64,000 bases of DNA from Lachnospiraceae bacterium Marseille-Q4251 (GTDB lineage: Bacteria > Bacillota > Clostridia > Lachnospirales > Lachnospiraceae), in NCBI GenBank assembly GCA_018223435.1, contig JAGTTO010000001.1, forward strand, positions 1,860,001-1,924,000. The letters are read 5' to 3'. The notes beneath the pieces were generated by a model. The model made no database searches, had not been told where the DNA came from, and saw only the letters and a list, made by a program, of their open reading frames with translations. Of this stretch, positions 44,481 through 52,412 are shown piece after piece. Each line of letters opens with the position of its first letter. Position 1 is the first letter of the stretch. A program made the translations under genes and the position numbers.

Positions 44481-45425
44481 CTAGAATAATGCATTGTCTT
44501 CATCGATCTTACGAACAATGAAGTTTGCGGTGAGTACCAGAACAAAACCAAGTACAGACTGCAGGAAACCTGCTGCGGAAGCACGTCCCACATCATTTAA
44601 CTGGGTCAGTCCTTTGTAAACAAAGACGTCAATCGTATCGGTCACGGAAGATATCAGACCGGAACGCATCGGAACCTGATAGAACAGACCAAAATCGGAA
44701 TAGAACATACGGCCGATGCTTAAAAGCACCATGGTGATGATCGTTCCGCGAAGTCCCGGAAGGGTAACGTGCCATACCTGTTTCCAGCGGTTGGCACCGT
44801 CCACGGTGGCTGCCTCGTAAAGAGAAGAGTCAATTCCGATCACCGTTGCATAATAAAGGATGCTGCTGTATCCGAAGCCTTTCCAGAGGTTTACGAACAC
44901 CAGGATGAAAGGCCAGTATTTGGAAGTGGTATACCAGCTCACCGGATCTTTTCCAAGAGATATCAGAATCTTGTTCAGGAAGCCGTTCTCCTGGCTCAGG
45001 AAGCCAAACACGATGTAGGAAACGACTACCATGGAGATCAGATAAGGAACCAGGATCACAGTCTGGTAGATTTTTTTGTTCAGTGTACCGCGCATGAAGT
45101 TCAGCATAACTGCCACGGCTACTGCCAGCACATTTCCAAGAAGGATAAAAGTCAGGTTGTAACCGATGGTGTTCCGGATGATATTCTTGGCATCCTGCGT
45201 TTTAAAAAGATAAGTAAAGTTGCTTAAACCTGCCCAGTCACTTCCCCAGATCCCTTTTCCGTAATTGAATCGTTTGAAAGCGATCACCAGACCGGCCATG
45301 GGAATGTAGTTGTTGATGATCAGATAGATCAGTCCCGGCAGCATCATGGAAAACAGTGCCAGCGTCATTTTCGTCTGCGCCCCTCTTTTCCGACGGCCAG
45401 CCGGCTTTATAGCTGTTTTTGCCAT
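44481..45425 (-). CDS. ABC sugar permease, LplB type
   Basis: 314 residues, six membrane helices after a basic cytoplasmic tail. EAA loop EAATVDGANRWKQVWHVTLP present; MMLPGLIYLIINNYIPMAGL is the LplB hallmark. Paired with the downstream CarB-type permease. No ATP-binding gene is encoded in this operon, so a shared MsmX-like ATPase elsewhere must power it. AGGAGG precedes the ATG. Confidence 0.92.
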   Translation of the reverse strand: MAKTAIKPAGRRKRGAQTKMTLALFSMMLPGLIYLIINNYIPMAGLVIAFKRFNYGKGIWGSDWAGLSNFTYLFKTQDAKNIIRNTIGYNLTFILLGNVLAVAVAVMLNFMRGTLNKKIYQTVILVPYLISMVVVSYIVFGFLSQENGFLNKILISLGKDPVSWYTTSKYWPFILVFVNLWKGFGYSSILYYATVIGIDSSLYEAATVDGANRWKQVWHVTLPGLRGTIITMVLLSIGRMFYSDFGLFYQVPMRSGLISSVTDTIDVFVYKGLTQLNDVGRASAAGFLQSVLGFVLVLTANFIVRKIDEDNALF

Positions 45426-45465
45426 GTTTTTTTCCTCCTCGTTATAGCAAATCTCCTAAGAAAAT

Positions 45466-45490
45466 TGCCGGTGGAGTTTTTCCGCCGGCA
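45466..45490 (-). promoter_or_regulatory. Stem-loop between binding-protein and permease genes
   Basis: Minus strand TGCCGGCGG pairs with CACCGGCA-type arm around AAAAACT. In sugar-uptake operons such a hairpin keeps binding-protein mRNA more abundant than permease mRNA; followed by only a short T run (TTTTC). Confidence 0.55.
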
Positions 45491-45515
45491 GATATTCATT
45501 TTTCCTCTCCCTGAT

Positions 45516-46964
45516 TTACTGCTGTTCTGCCAGGTAAGAATCTAACTGTGTCTGTTTCTCAGCAATGATATCATTAAGACCGGCTGCTTCCATCTCAGCT
45601 TCTGCTTGTTCGATGGTACTCTCAGGATCTACACTTCCGGAAATCAGTGCTTTAAAGTATTTATCCATAATATTAGAACATGCTGTATACTGATCAGCCA
45701 CGTTAGTAATATCAAATGAAAAACCAAACGCTTTGCTTTTCAAAGTATCTTTATTAAACTGGATTAAATCATCAAAAAAGGTCGGGCCGTTTACATCCAG
45801 CGGATAAGTGTTTCCGGAATAAGGAACAATCCAGTAACCTTCTGCCATGCCGTAGCCACAGTCAGCAGCGGTCTTTCCTTCGGGGAAGGAGATGGTGCCG
45901 TCTTCATTTACTACATAATGAGTTCCCTCAATACCATCTGCAAGAAGGGTGCAGACATCCTTATCAGTATAAAGAACCTGCATCAGCTCCCAGGCTGCAT
46001 CTGGATCTTTAGAATTTATATTGATACCGTAACAAAGAGCCTGATAAGAGTTTGCCTGTGCCCATGCACTAATTACTTCCGTACGGATCATGCCAGCCAC
46101 TTTATTTACCGCATAATTGTCAAAGCAGGCAATTGCTAAATCATTACCAATCAAAGTCTGGAACGGCTGAGTATTGCTTAATACGTCCTGCATAGTAATG
46201 CCATCCTGATACCATTTACGAGTCCAGGTACAAAAATCAATGAAATCATCTGTTTTAAAGAGGTCCTTTACCTCTGTTGTCTGTGCTTGATCCTCCAGTA
46301 CACCAAGAAGTTTCGTATCTCCTAAACCATCCCAAGTCCAGTCGCCATTGATCATAGAGTCACCACTTTGCGGAATCAATGCATAACGATCCGGATACTT
46401 TTCATGAGCTTTAGTCAGAAAATCATCAACTTCTTCCATCGTCAGTTTCTGTCCATTTTCTATACCAAACTCTGCCGCAATATCCTCATCAATATTCAGA
46501 CCAATGATGTTACCGAAGTTTCTTAAGTTTGGAACCGCATAAATTTTTCCGTCCACAGTGGTTCCTTTCATTTCATCCTCGGACCATACACTCTTAAACT
46601 CATCAGAAGCATTTGCATAGTAATCAGTCAGATCTGTTAATTGACCATTCTTTACATAACTGCTTAAAGGAGTCATAAAGACTGCAATCACATCTGCCTC
46701 ATCACCTGTAAACAGAAGATTTGACTGCTGCTGCCAGTTGCCGGTTGTAACATATGTCAGATTCAGATGGATTCCGTACTTCTCCTCGGTGATCTGATTG
46801 ATGGCATCCTCTACCATAGGAGCATCCGGCAGATCATAAACGGTCGGCAAATGCAGGGAAACCTCTTTGACATCTCCGTCTGCAAATGCACTGATCTGAG
46901 CTGCAGAAAGCATCATGGCTGCTGCGCCACATACGGTAAGAGCTCTTTTTACTGATTTTTTCAT
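45516..46964 (-). CDS. Extracellular solute-binding protein 1 of the Lpl-type importer
   Basis: 482 residues, signal peptide 1-28 (AAAMMLSAAQISAFADG) with no lipobox Cys, then a family-1-like binding-protein fold with long WQQQSNLLFTGDEADVIAVF and DGTISFPEGKTAADCGYG segments. Homologous to SBP 2 at 47612-49051 (nearly collinear, most residues identical). Recognises an oligosaccharide, likely rhamnose-containing given the neighbouring GH78. Start at 46964 follows AGGAGG. It immediately precedes the permease pair and is the probable transport partner. Confidence 0.88.
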   Translation of the reverse strand: MKKSVKRALTVCGAAAMMLSAAQISAFADGDVKEVSLHLPTVYDLPDAPMVEDAINQITEEKYGIHLNLTYVTTGNWQQQSNLLFTGDEADVIAVFMTPLSSYVKNGQLTDLTDYYANASDEFKSVWSEDEMKGTTVDGKIYAVPNLRNFGNIIGLNIDEDIAAEFGIENGQKLTMEEVDDFLTKAHEKYPDRYALIPQSGDSMINGDWTWDGLGDTKLLGVLEDQAQTTEVKDLFKTDDFIDFCTWTRKWYQDGITMQDVLSNTQPFQTLIGNDLAIACFDNYAVNKVAGMIRTEVISAWAQANSYQALCYGININSKDPDAAWELMQVLYTDKDVCTLLADGIEGTHYVVNEDGTISFPEGKTAADCGYGMAEGYWIVPYSGNTYPLDVNGPTFFDDLIQFNKDTLKSKAFGFSFDITNVADQYTACSNIMDKYFKALISGSVDPESTIEQAEAEMEAAGLNDIIAEKQTQLDSYLAEQQ

Positions 46965-47042
46965 AGATTTGTTCCTCCTTTTTTGTTTCGTTTCCGTGTT
47001 TTTCTGATGTCCTAATTGTAACAAAAAGCAGGATACGTTTCT

Positions 47043-47149
47043 GCCACTTTCATGATTTTGATTGGTTATTTTGTGATTGTTTTATGGTTTTTTCATGGTT
47101 TTTTTATGCAATCTGTCATTTTCATGACATTGATTATCACTTTCGTGAC
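47043..47149 (-). promoter_or_regulatory. Candidate YesN operator sites and promoter of SBP 1
   Basis: Three dyads of the form GTCAT-GAAA-ATGAC on the minus strand: ATCATGAAAGTGGC (47056-47043), GTCATGAAAATGAC (47128-47115) and GTCACGAAAGTGAT (47149-47136). Two are spaced by 21 bases. A -10 TACAAT lies at 47020-47015 with a poor -35, so the first site overlaps the -35 region, the arrangement of an AraC-type activator. This occupies the 241-base gap 46965-47205. Confidence 0.55.
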
Positions 47150-47205
47150 TTTGTCTGAAAAGCTCCAGGCATGTTGTATAGAAAAAAGGGGCTTTTCCGT
47201 CAAGA

Positions 47206-47538
47206 TCACCGGATCTCAATCATGCCATCCATCGTGCCGAGATCCATGGCTTTGTGTCTGTCCTTCGTATAAGGTATCCATTTCACCAGTCCATCCCCGT
47301 TGGGATCGCCGGTTTTGACAAAGTTTGCAAAATAATCCGCCATTTTCGTCTGGAGCTCATAATCATAACCGGTCATGCGCCGCCAGGTTCGGTGAATCGT
47401 TTCAAAAAGGTAAAACAACTCCGCCGTATGCCAGGCTCCATCGTCATCTCCGGGAAGTCACCGGACAGTGCCACTCTCCGTCTTTGCCTCCAAAATCAGT
47501 TTATGATAGTTTTCTTCGGTTCTCGGTATCCATGCCAT
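47206..47538 (-). pseudogene. Carboxylesterase type B gene with large internal deletion
   Basis: Starts at 47538 with ATG and AGGAGG upstream: MAWIPRTEENYHKLILEAKT and on to ESGTVR then a stop. In another frame PGDDDGAWHTAELFYLFETI and MADYFANFVKTGDPNGDG follow to the stop at 47206. The first piece is the usual N-terminal end of type B esterases and the second is the C-terminal end with the conserved GAWHTAEL segment; about 400 residues between them are missing and the junction is frameshifted. An intact homologue is at 49152-50735. Confidence 0.75.
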
Positions 47539-47552
47539 AATAAAATCCTCCT

Positions 47553-47588
47553 ATAAAAAAACTGCCGACAGAGTTTTCCGCCGACAGT
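47553..47588 (-). terminator. Terminator of SBP 2
   Basis: Minus strand ACTGTCGGC pairs with GTCGGCAGT (two wobble pairs) around GGAAAACTCT, followed by seven T; 23 bases after the SBP 2 stop. Confidence 0.75.
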
Positions 47589-47611
47589 CGCTTTTTATTC
47601 TTATTTTTTAG

Positions 47612-49051
47612 TTACTGTGCCAGGAAAGCATCCAGCTGTGCCTGTTTCTCAGCGATGATGTCATTCAGACCTGCTGCTTCCATCTCTGCATTTGCCTGCT
47701 CGATGGTGCTCTCAACATCAACGCTTCCGGAAAGGAGTGCTTTGTAATATTTGTCCATGATATTGGAGCAGGCAGTATACTGATCGACTACATTGGTAAT
47801 ATCAAAGTCGAAACCAAATGCCGGACCTCTCAGAGAATCTTTGTTGAACTGGATCAGATCCTCGAAGAAGGTCGGACCGTTTACATCCAGCGGATAGGTA
47901 TTTCCTGAATAGGGAACGATCCAGTAACCTTCTGCCATACCGTAGCCACAGTCAGATGCTGTTTTCCCTTCGGGGAAGGAGATGGTTCCGTCATCATTTA
48001 CTACATAATGAGTTCCCTCGATACCATCTGCAAGAAGTGTGCAGACATCTTTGTCGGTATAAAGAATCTCCATCAGCTCCCAGGCTGCATCTTTATCTTT
48101 GGAGTTGACATTAATGCCATAGCAAAGAGAGGTATAGTTACTGGTCGGGATCCATGAGCTTACGATCTCTGTACGGATCATGCCGGGTACATTATTTACA
48201 GCGTAGTTATCAAAGCAGGCGATTGCCTGGTCGTTGCCGATCAGAGTCTGGAAAGGCTGGGTGTTGCTTAAGACATCCTGCATGGTAAAACCTTCCTGAT
48301 ACCATTTCCGGGTCCAGGTGCAGAAATCTACGAAATCATCCGTCTCAAAAAGATTCTTTACCACTGTAGACTGACCACAGTCTTCCAGGACACCGAGATT
48401 CTTTCCGTCGCCCATGCCATCCCAGGTCCAGCCATTTACCATAGAATCGGAGCCCTGCGGAACCAGTGCGTAGCGATCCGGATATTTTTCATGAGCCTTG
48501 GTCAGGAACTCATCAACTTCTTCCATCGTCAGCTTCTGACCATTCTCAATACCGAACTCCGCCGCAATATCCTCGTCGATATTCAGTCCCATAATGTTAC
48601 CGAAGTTTCTGAGGTTCGGAATCGCGTAGATCTTTCCATCCACACTGGTTCCTTTCATCTCGTCCTCGGACCAGATCTGTTTAAATTCATCAGAAGCGTT
48701 TGCATAATAGTCAGTCAGATCTTCCAGCTGACCGTTCTTTACATAAGTACTGAGCGGAGTCATGAAGACTGCGATCACATCTGCCTCATCACTGGTAAAG
48801 AGAAGGTTGGACTGCTGCTGCCAGTTACCCATAGTAACATAGGTCAGATTCAGATGAATCCCGTATTTTTCCTCGGTGATCTGGTTAATAGCATCCTCTA
48901 CCATCGGAGCATCCGGCAGATCATAAACGGTGGGCATATGCAGAGCGACCTCTTTTACATCTCCATCTGCAAATGCAATGATCTGCGCTGCGGAGAGCAT
49001 CATTGCTGCCGCGCCGCATACGGTAAGCATTCTTCTGATTGTTTTTTTCAT
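47612..49051 (-). CDS. Extracellular solute-binding protein 2
   Basis: 479 residues, closely similar over its whole length to SBP 1 (45516-46964), with a signal peptide (SAAQIIAFADG) and no lipobox. Same segments ADVIAVFMTPLS and EGKTASDCGYGMAEGYW. No permease of its own; it may share the LplB-LplC pair with SBP 1 and differ in specificity. AGGAGG precedes the ATG. It sits between the intact and decayed esterases. Confidence 0.88.
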   Translation of the reverse strand: MKKTIRRMLTVCGAAAMMLSAAQIIAFADGDVKEVALHMPTVYDLPDAPMVEDAINQITEEKYGIHLNLTYVTMGNWQQQSNLLFTSDEADVIAVFMTPLSTYVKNGQLEDLTDYYANASDEFKQIWSEDEMKGTSVDGKIYAIPNLRNFGNIMGLNIDEDIAAEFGIENGQKLTMEEVDEFLTKAHEKYPDRYALVPQGSDSMVNGWTWDGMGDGKNLGVLEDCGQSTVVKNLFETDDFVDFCTWTRKWYQEGFTMQDVLSNTQPFQTLIGNDQAIACFDNYAVNNVPGMIRTEIVSSWIPTSNYTSLCYGINVNSKDKDAAWELMEILYTDKDVCTLLADGIEGTHYVVNDDGTISFPEGKTASDCGYGMAEGYWIVPYSGNTYPLDVNGPTFFEDLIQFNKDSLRGPAFGFDFDITNVVDQYTACSNIMDKYYKALLSGSVDVESTIEQANAEMEAAGLNDIIAEKQAQLDAFLAQ

Positions 49052-49100
49052 AAAACGTTTCCTCCTTTTGTATTACATTCCGTGTTTTTGTGATGTCATC

Positions 49101-49150
49101 ATTGTAACAAGAAGCGGGAAACGTTTCTGCTATTTTTGTGATTTTGATTA
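49101..49150 (-). promoter_or_regulatory. Promoter and candidate YesN site of SBP 2
   Basis: -10 TACAAT at 49106-49101. The sequence upstream is homologous to that of SBP 1: ATCACAAAAATAGC at 49142-49129 aligns with the promoter-proximal dyad of SBP 1, followed by the same AT-rich stretch. A GAAACGTTTC palindrome at 49118-49127 resembles a cre core but does not match the full CcpA consensus. The two distal dyads of SBP 1 are missing because the esterase gene ends at 49152. Confidence 0.45.
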
Positions 49151-49151
49151 G

Positions 49152-50735
49152 TTATTTTGTGATGGTTTTATGCTTTTTATACTTTTTACACAAATTACAG
49201 TTTTTTTCTTCAATCAGTGTTATCAGATCCCTGTCATGATTTTCCCGTAAAATGGTCTGATCTCCATAGATCATGCAGGCTTTCTTTTCTTCTGTGTACG
49301 GTTTCCAGCAAGGAAGTTGCTCTCCATTCGGTGATCCTGTCTTTGCAAAGCTGGCCCAGGCTCCCGCCATCTCATCCTGCAGACGGGCGGTGATGTCTTT
49401 TTTATACATGGCTTCCATATACAATGCATTATGGAACATAAAATGAAGGTCTCCATTATGCCCCGTCAGCTGCCCTCCAAGAAGCGGGCTTTCAAAGGCA
49501 AAGACATAGTTATAAACCGGCGCTTCCGCCTCCTTCGTTCTGCGGCTGGAAAAATCCAGAACAGCCGGCCGGATCTCATGATCCACAGCTGCCGCATAGG
49601 AGGGATCCAGTTCCGGATAAGCTTCCGCAAACGCTTTCGTCACCGCTTCTGTTTCCTCTCCAAAGCGCTCCTTTACCACCGCTTTCTTCTGTTCCTCCGT
49701 CCAGTTTTCTTTTCTGCCCACCGGCGAAGGAAGAAATTCGCATACGCAGGAGCCAATGAGCACCGGAATATGTTTTGTTTCTTTCCGAAAGCCTGTATGC
49801 AAGGGATTTCCTACAAAATATTCTCCGTCTGCCACCGGCGACCACACGGTAAAGAGATGGTTTTTTTCTTCCTCACAGGCCTTTGCCACAGCCGCCGCCA
49901 GTGTCTCATATTCCATCGTCTCAATCTCTTTTCTGTTATCCCGGTTCAGATTCAGATTTTTTACCGTCTTCTGTCCGATTTTTCTGGAAAGCTCCCGGTC
50001 TCCTCCAAGAAGCCCGGAGCGCATCACACCGCTCTGAATGATTGCCCGATGGTAAAGTCCGTCTGCGGAAGGCATCTGCATCAGAGTGCTCACTTTTCCA
50101 CCGCCGCCGGACTGTCCATAAATTGTCACATTGTCCGGATCTCCGCCGAAAGCTGTAATATTCCGCTTTACCCAGCGTAAGGCCTCCACCAGATCTGCCA
50201 TGCCAAGATTGCCGGAATTTCTGTACTCTTCACCCAGTTCAGAGAGATCCAGAAAGCCCAGCATATTCAGTCTGTGGTTTACGGTCACGATCACCACATC
50301 ATAATTGTGGCTCATCTCCCAGCCCTCATAGGAATAAAGCTGTGTGGAACAACCGCCGAAAAAACCTCCTCCGTGAAACCATACCATAACCGGCTTCTTT
50401 GCCTCCGGATCGATGGAAGGGGTCCAGATGTTCAGATTCTGACAATGCTCACTGATGCTCCAGAATCTCTGAGGCACCATAAACTGGCCCTTCGGGCTTT
50501 TTCCTTTTAAGGAATAGCTCATCTCCGGGCAGCCATAGCCATAGTCCAGCGCATCCTGAATTCCTTCCCAGCTTTTCGGCGGTTCCGGCATCTGAAAACG
50601 CTCTGCCCAGGCATAGTCCACCCCCCGGAAACAGAATACATCTCCGTCCACATAACCTCTCAATTTTCCTTCCGTCGTCTGTACCACAGGATAATCTTCC
50701 TCACATACAAATCCCTTTTTTTCTCTGATGTTCAT
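49152..50735 (-). CDS. Carboxylesterase type B (intact)
   Basis: 527 residues. Conserved PVMVWFHGGGFFGG (oxyanion hole), GNLGMADLVEALRWVKRNI, nucleophile elbow GQSGGG, and the C-terminal GHNGDLHFMFHN region where the catalytic His (GHNGDLH) is expected. The family hydrolyses carboxylic esters; in this glycan locus a deacetylase or pectin methyl-ester role is a reasonable guess. No signal peptide. The ATG at 50735 follows GGGGGGA; the longer frame reads into the upstream pseudogene. Confidence 0.9.
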   Translation of the reverse strand: MNIREKKGFVCEEDYPVVQTTEGKLRGYVDGDVFCFRGVDYAWAERFQMPEPPKSWEGIQDALDYGYGCPEMSYSLKGKSPKGQFMVPQRFWSISEHCQNLNIWTPSIDPEAKKPVMVWFHGGGFFGGCSTQLYSYEGWEMSHNYDVVIVTVNHRLNMLGFLDLSELGEEYRNSGNLGMADLVEALRWVKRNITAFGGDPDNVTIYGQSGGGGKVSTLMQMPSADGLYHRAIIQSGVMRSGLLGGDRELSRKIGQKTVKNLNLNRDNRKEIETMEYETLAAAVAKACEEEKNHLFTVWSPVADGEYFVGNPLHTGFRKETKHIPVLIGSCVCEFLPSPVGRKENWTEEQKKAVVKERFGEETEAVTKAFAEAYPELDPSYAAAVDHEIRPAVLDFSSRRTKEAEAPVYNYVFAFESPLLGGQLTGHNGDLHFMFHNALYMEAMYKKDITARLQDEMAGAWASFAKTGSPNGEQLPCWKPYTEEKKACMIYGDQTILRENHDRDLITLIEEKNCNLCKKYKKHKTITK

Positions 50736-50763
50736 AAAATCCCCCCTCTTCTTGCATAACCGC

Positions 50764-51116
50764 TTAAAATTCCCGGATTGCCTTTCTCCCTTCCTCTTCC
50801 GCAATCATATTATTGACGAGCAGATTCCAGCACTGAAAGTCAGGATTATTGACACCCTCTCCTGTGTCCGGATCATAATATTCATGAAGTTCACCGCAGG
50901 CTTCCAGATCTTTTCCGAATAAGGTAATTGTTTTTTCTGCCAGCTCCGCTGCCTCCTTGTCATATCCATAGTTTTTCAGACCGCGGTAACACATATAATT
51001 GGAAATCCCCCAGACCGGCCCCAGCCAGCAGCAACCTTGTATTTCTGCCGCCTGTGAAACCGAAGGCAGAAATGCAAGGTTGCTGCTGGCGTCTGGAAAC
51101 GCACAACAAGTATTTT
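50764..51116 (-). pseudogene. C-terminal remnant of a GH63/trehalase-like glycosidase
   Basis: About 117 codons without a start: after a stop at 51119, the frame reads ...AAEIQGCCWLGPVWGISNYM and then RGLKNYGYDKEAAELAEKTI ... EYYDPDTGEGVNNPDFQCWN. This is the typical end of MGH1-like (GH63, trehalase-like) glucosidases, which show GPVWxxxNYxxYRGL and YDPxTGEG. The 5' part is missing exactly at a 25-bp inverted repeat (51025-51089). Confidence 0.7.
51025..51089. repeat. 25-bp inverted repeat with 15-base loop
   Basis: Left arm 51025-51049 and right arm 51065-51089 are complementary at 24 of 25 positions; the one odd pair is G-T. The spacer is 15 bases. On the minus strand it lies 58 bases after the YesN stop but has no T tract, so it is not a standard terminator. 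Confidence 0.85.
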
Positions 51117-51146
51117 AATCAAACTCTCGTCAAGAAATTTTGAAGT

Positions 51147-52412
51147 TTATTTCTCATGTACCTTCCGGTACTCCTGCGGCGTCTGGTCGGTGATCTTTTT
51201 GAACATCTTGGAGAAATGGGAGAAGTTATCATACCCCACCTTGGAGGCGATGATGCTGACAGAAAGGCGGGAATTTTTCAGAAGCTTCTGAGCCTCCCGC
51301 ATCTTTTCCATCATGACATAATCCTTGAAGGTCTCTCCGGTCTGCTGCTTGAAGAGCCTGGAGAAATATTCCTCATTCAGGTGAACATAACTTGCCACAT
51401 TTGTTCTGGAAATATTCTTGCTGAGATTCTTCTTGATATAGGAAACTGCCAGTGTCACCGCATCCGGGTCTCCCGCTTCCTCCTGATTCTCTGCATTTTC
51501 CCAGAAAACGCCTTTCTTTCCTTCCGCATTGCAGGCGGCTCGCTTTAAAAGCCCTTCAAAAACCTGCCGTACCTCGCCCCTTTGAGGGGCTTCCCCCGGA
51601 TAAAAGGCAATGCTGAAATCCATATTTGTCTCGATAAAATCGTAAAACTGCTGCACATGCTGGGAACAGAGCCCCTCATGGAACTCCGAACGCGTCGTCT
51701 GAATGAAGCACCAGTAACGGTCTTCCCGGAAGCCCGTGACCCAGACATTCCCTTTCTCCTGATAAAAAAGTTCTTCCAGAACGTTTTTCAGCACCAGGCT
51801 CACCAGCTTTTTCTCCCAGTCATTCCGAAGCTTCTTCCAGCGCACGACCTGGAGCAGGGCCGGATAGATCTGACACTCTTCTGCATCCACTCCGTAGAGC
51901 TCCGGCAGATGACTGTAGAGCTGCTCTGCCTCTGCCCAGTTTTCTGCCATGATATTCGCCGTCAGAACGTCAAACATATGATTCTTCTGTTCCATAAAAA
52001 GCCGCTGGCTGTTTATCATATTCTGCATTTTCTGCTTTTCACAGACACGCTCCCAGACCCGGAGAAGTGCTTTCTCCACATCCTCATAACGGACCGGCTG
52101 CAGAATGTAATCAAAGCTTCCCAGCCGGATCGCCTCTCTGGCATACTCGAAATCCGCATGAGAAGTCAGGAAAATGCACTCAATATCCGCAATTTCCTTT
52201 TTTGCCCAGAGACACAGCGAGATCCCGTCCTCCTCCGGCATTTCGATGTCACTTAACAGCACATCTACCGGAAAATTTTTCAGAATCAGTTTAGCCTCTC
52301 TGGCACTGCAGGCCGTATATACCTTGTCCACCGGAAGCTTTTCCCAGTGGATCCCGTTCTTCAGACTGTCAACCACTGCCCGCTGATCATCTACCAGGCA
52401 GACATTCATCAT
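51147..52412 (-). CDS. yesN: YesN-type response regulator with AraC helix-turn-helix
   Basis: 421 residues. Receiver (1-120) with phospho-Asp in VLLSDIEMPEEDG, a middle region of about 180 residues, and C-terminal AraC-type double HTH (about 315-418, NVASYVHLNEEYFSRLFKQQ and SKVGYDNFSHFSKMFKK). Partner of the YesM kinase whose stop overlaps this start (ATGA-like). Expected activator of the binding-protein and permease genes. AGGGGGG precedes the ATG. Confidence 0.93.
   Translation of the reverse strand: MMNVCLVDDQRAVVDSLKNGIHWEKLPVDKVYTACSAREAKLILKNFPVDVLLSDIEMPEEDGISLCLWAKKEIADIECIFLTSHADFEYAREAIRLGSFDYILQPVRYEDVEKALLRVWERVCEKQKMQNMINSQRLFMEQKNHMFDVLTANIMAENWAEAEQLYSHLPELYGVDAEECQIYPALLQVVRWKKLRNDWEKKLVSLVLKNVLEELFYQEKGNVWVTGFREDRYWCFIQTTRSEFHEGLCSQHVQQFYDFIETNMDFSIAFYPGEAPQRGEVRQVFEGLLKRAACNAEGKKGVFWENAENQEEAGDPDAVTLAVSYIKKNLSKNISRTNVASYVHLNEEYFSRLFKQQTGETFKDYVMMEKMREAQKLLKNSRLSVSIIASKVGYDNFSHFSKMFKKITDQTPQEYRKVHEK

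Noticed and set aside
49118..49127. GAAACGTTTC as a CcpA cre site
   Set aside because: Only the core fits; flanking positions do not match the full consensus, and SBP 1 lacks it.
51025..51089. Inverted repeat as terminator of yesN
   Set aside because: Stable stem but followed by GC-rich sequence without a T tract on either strand.
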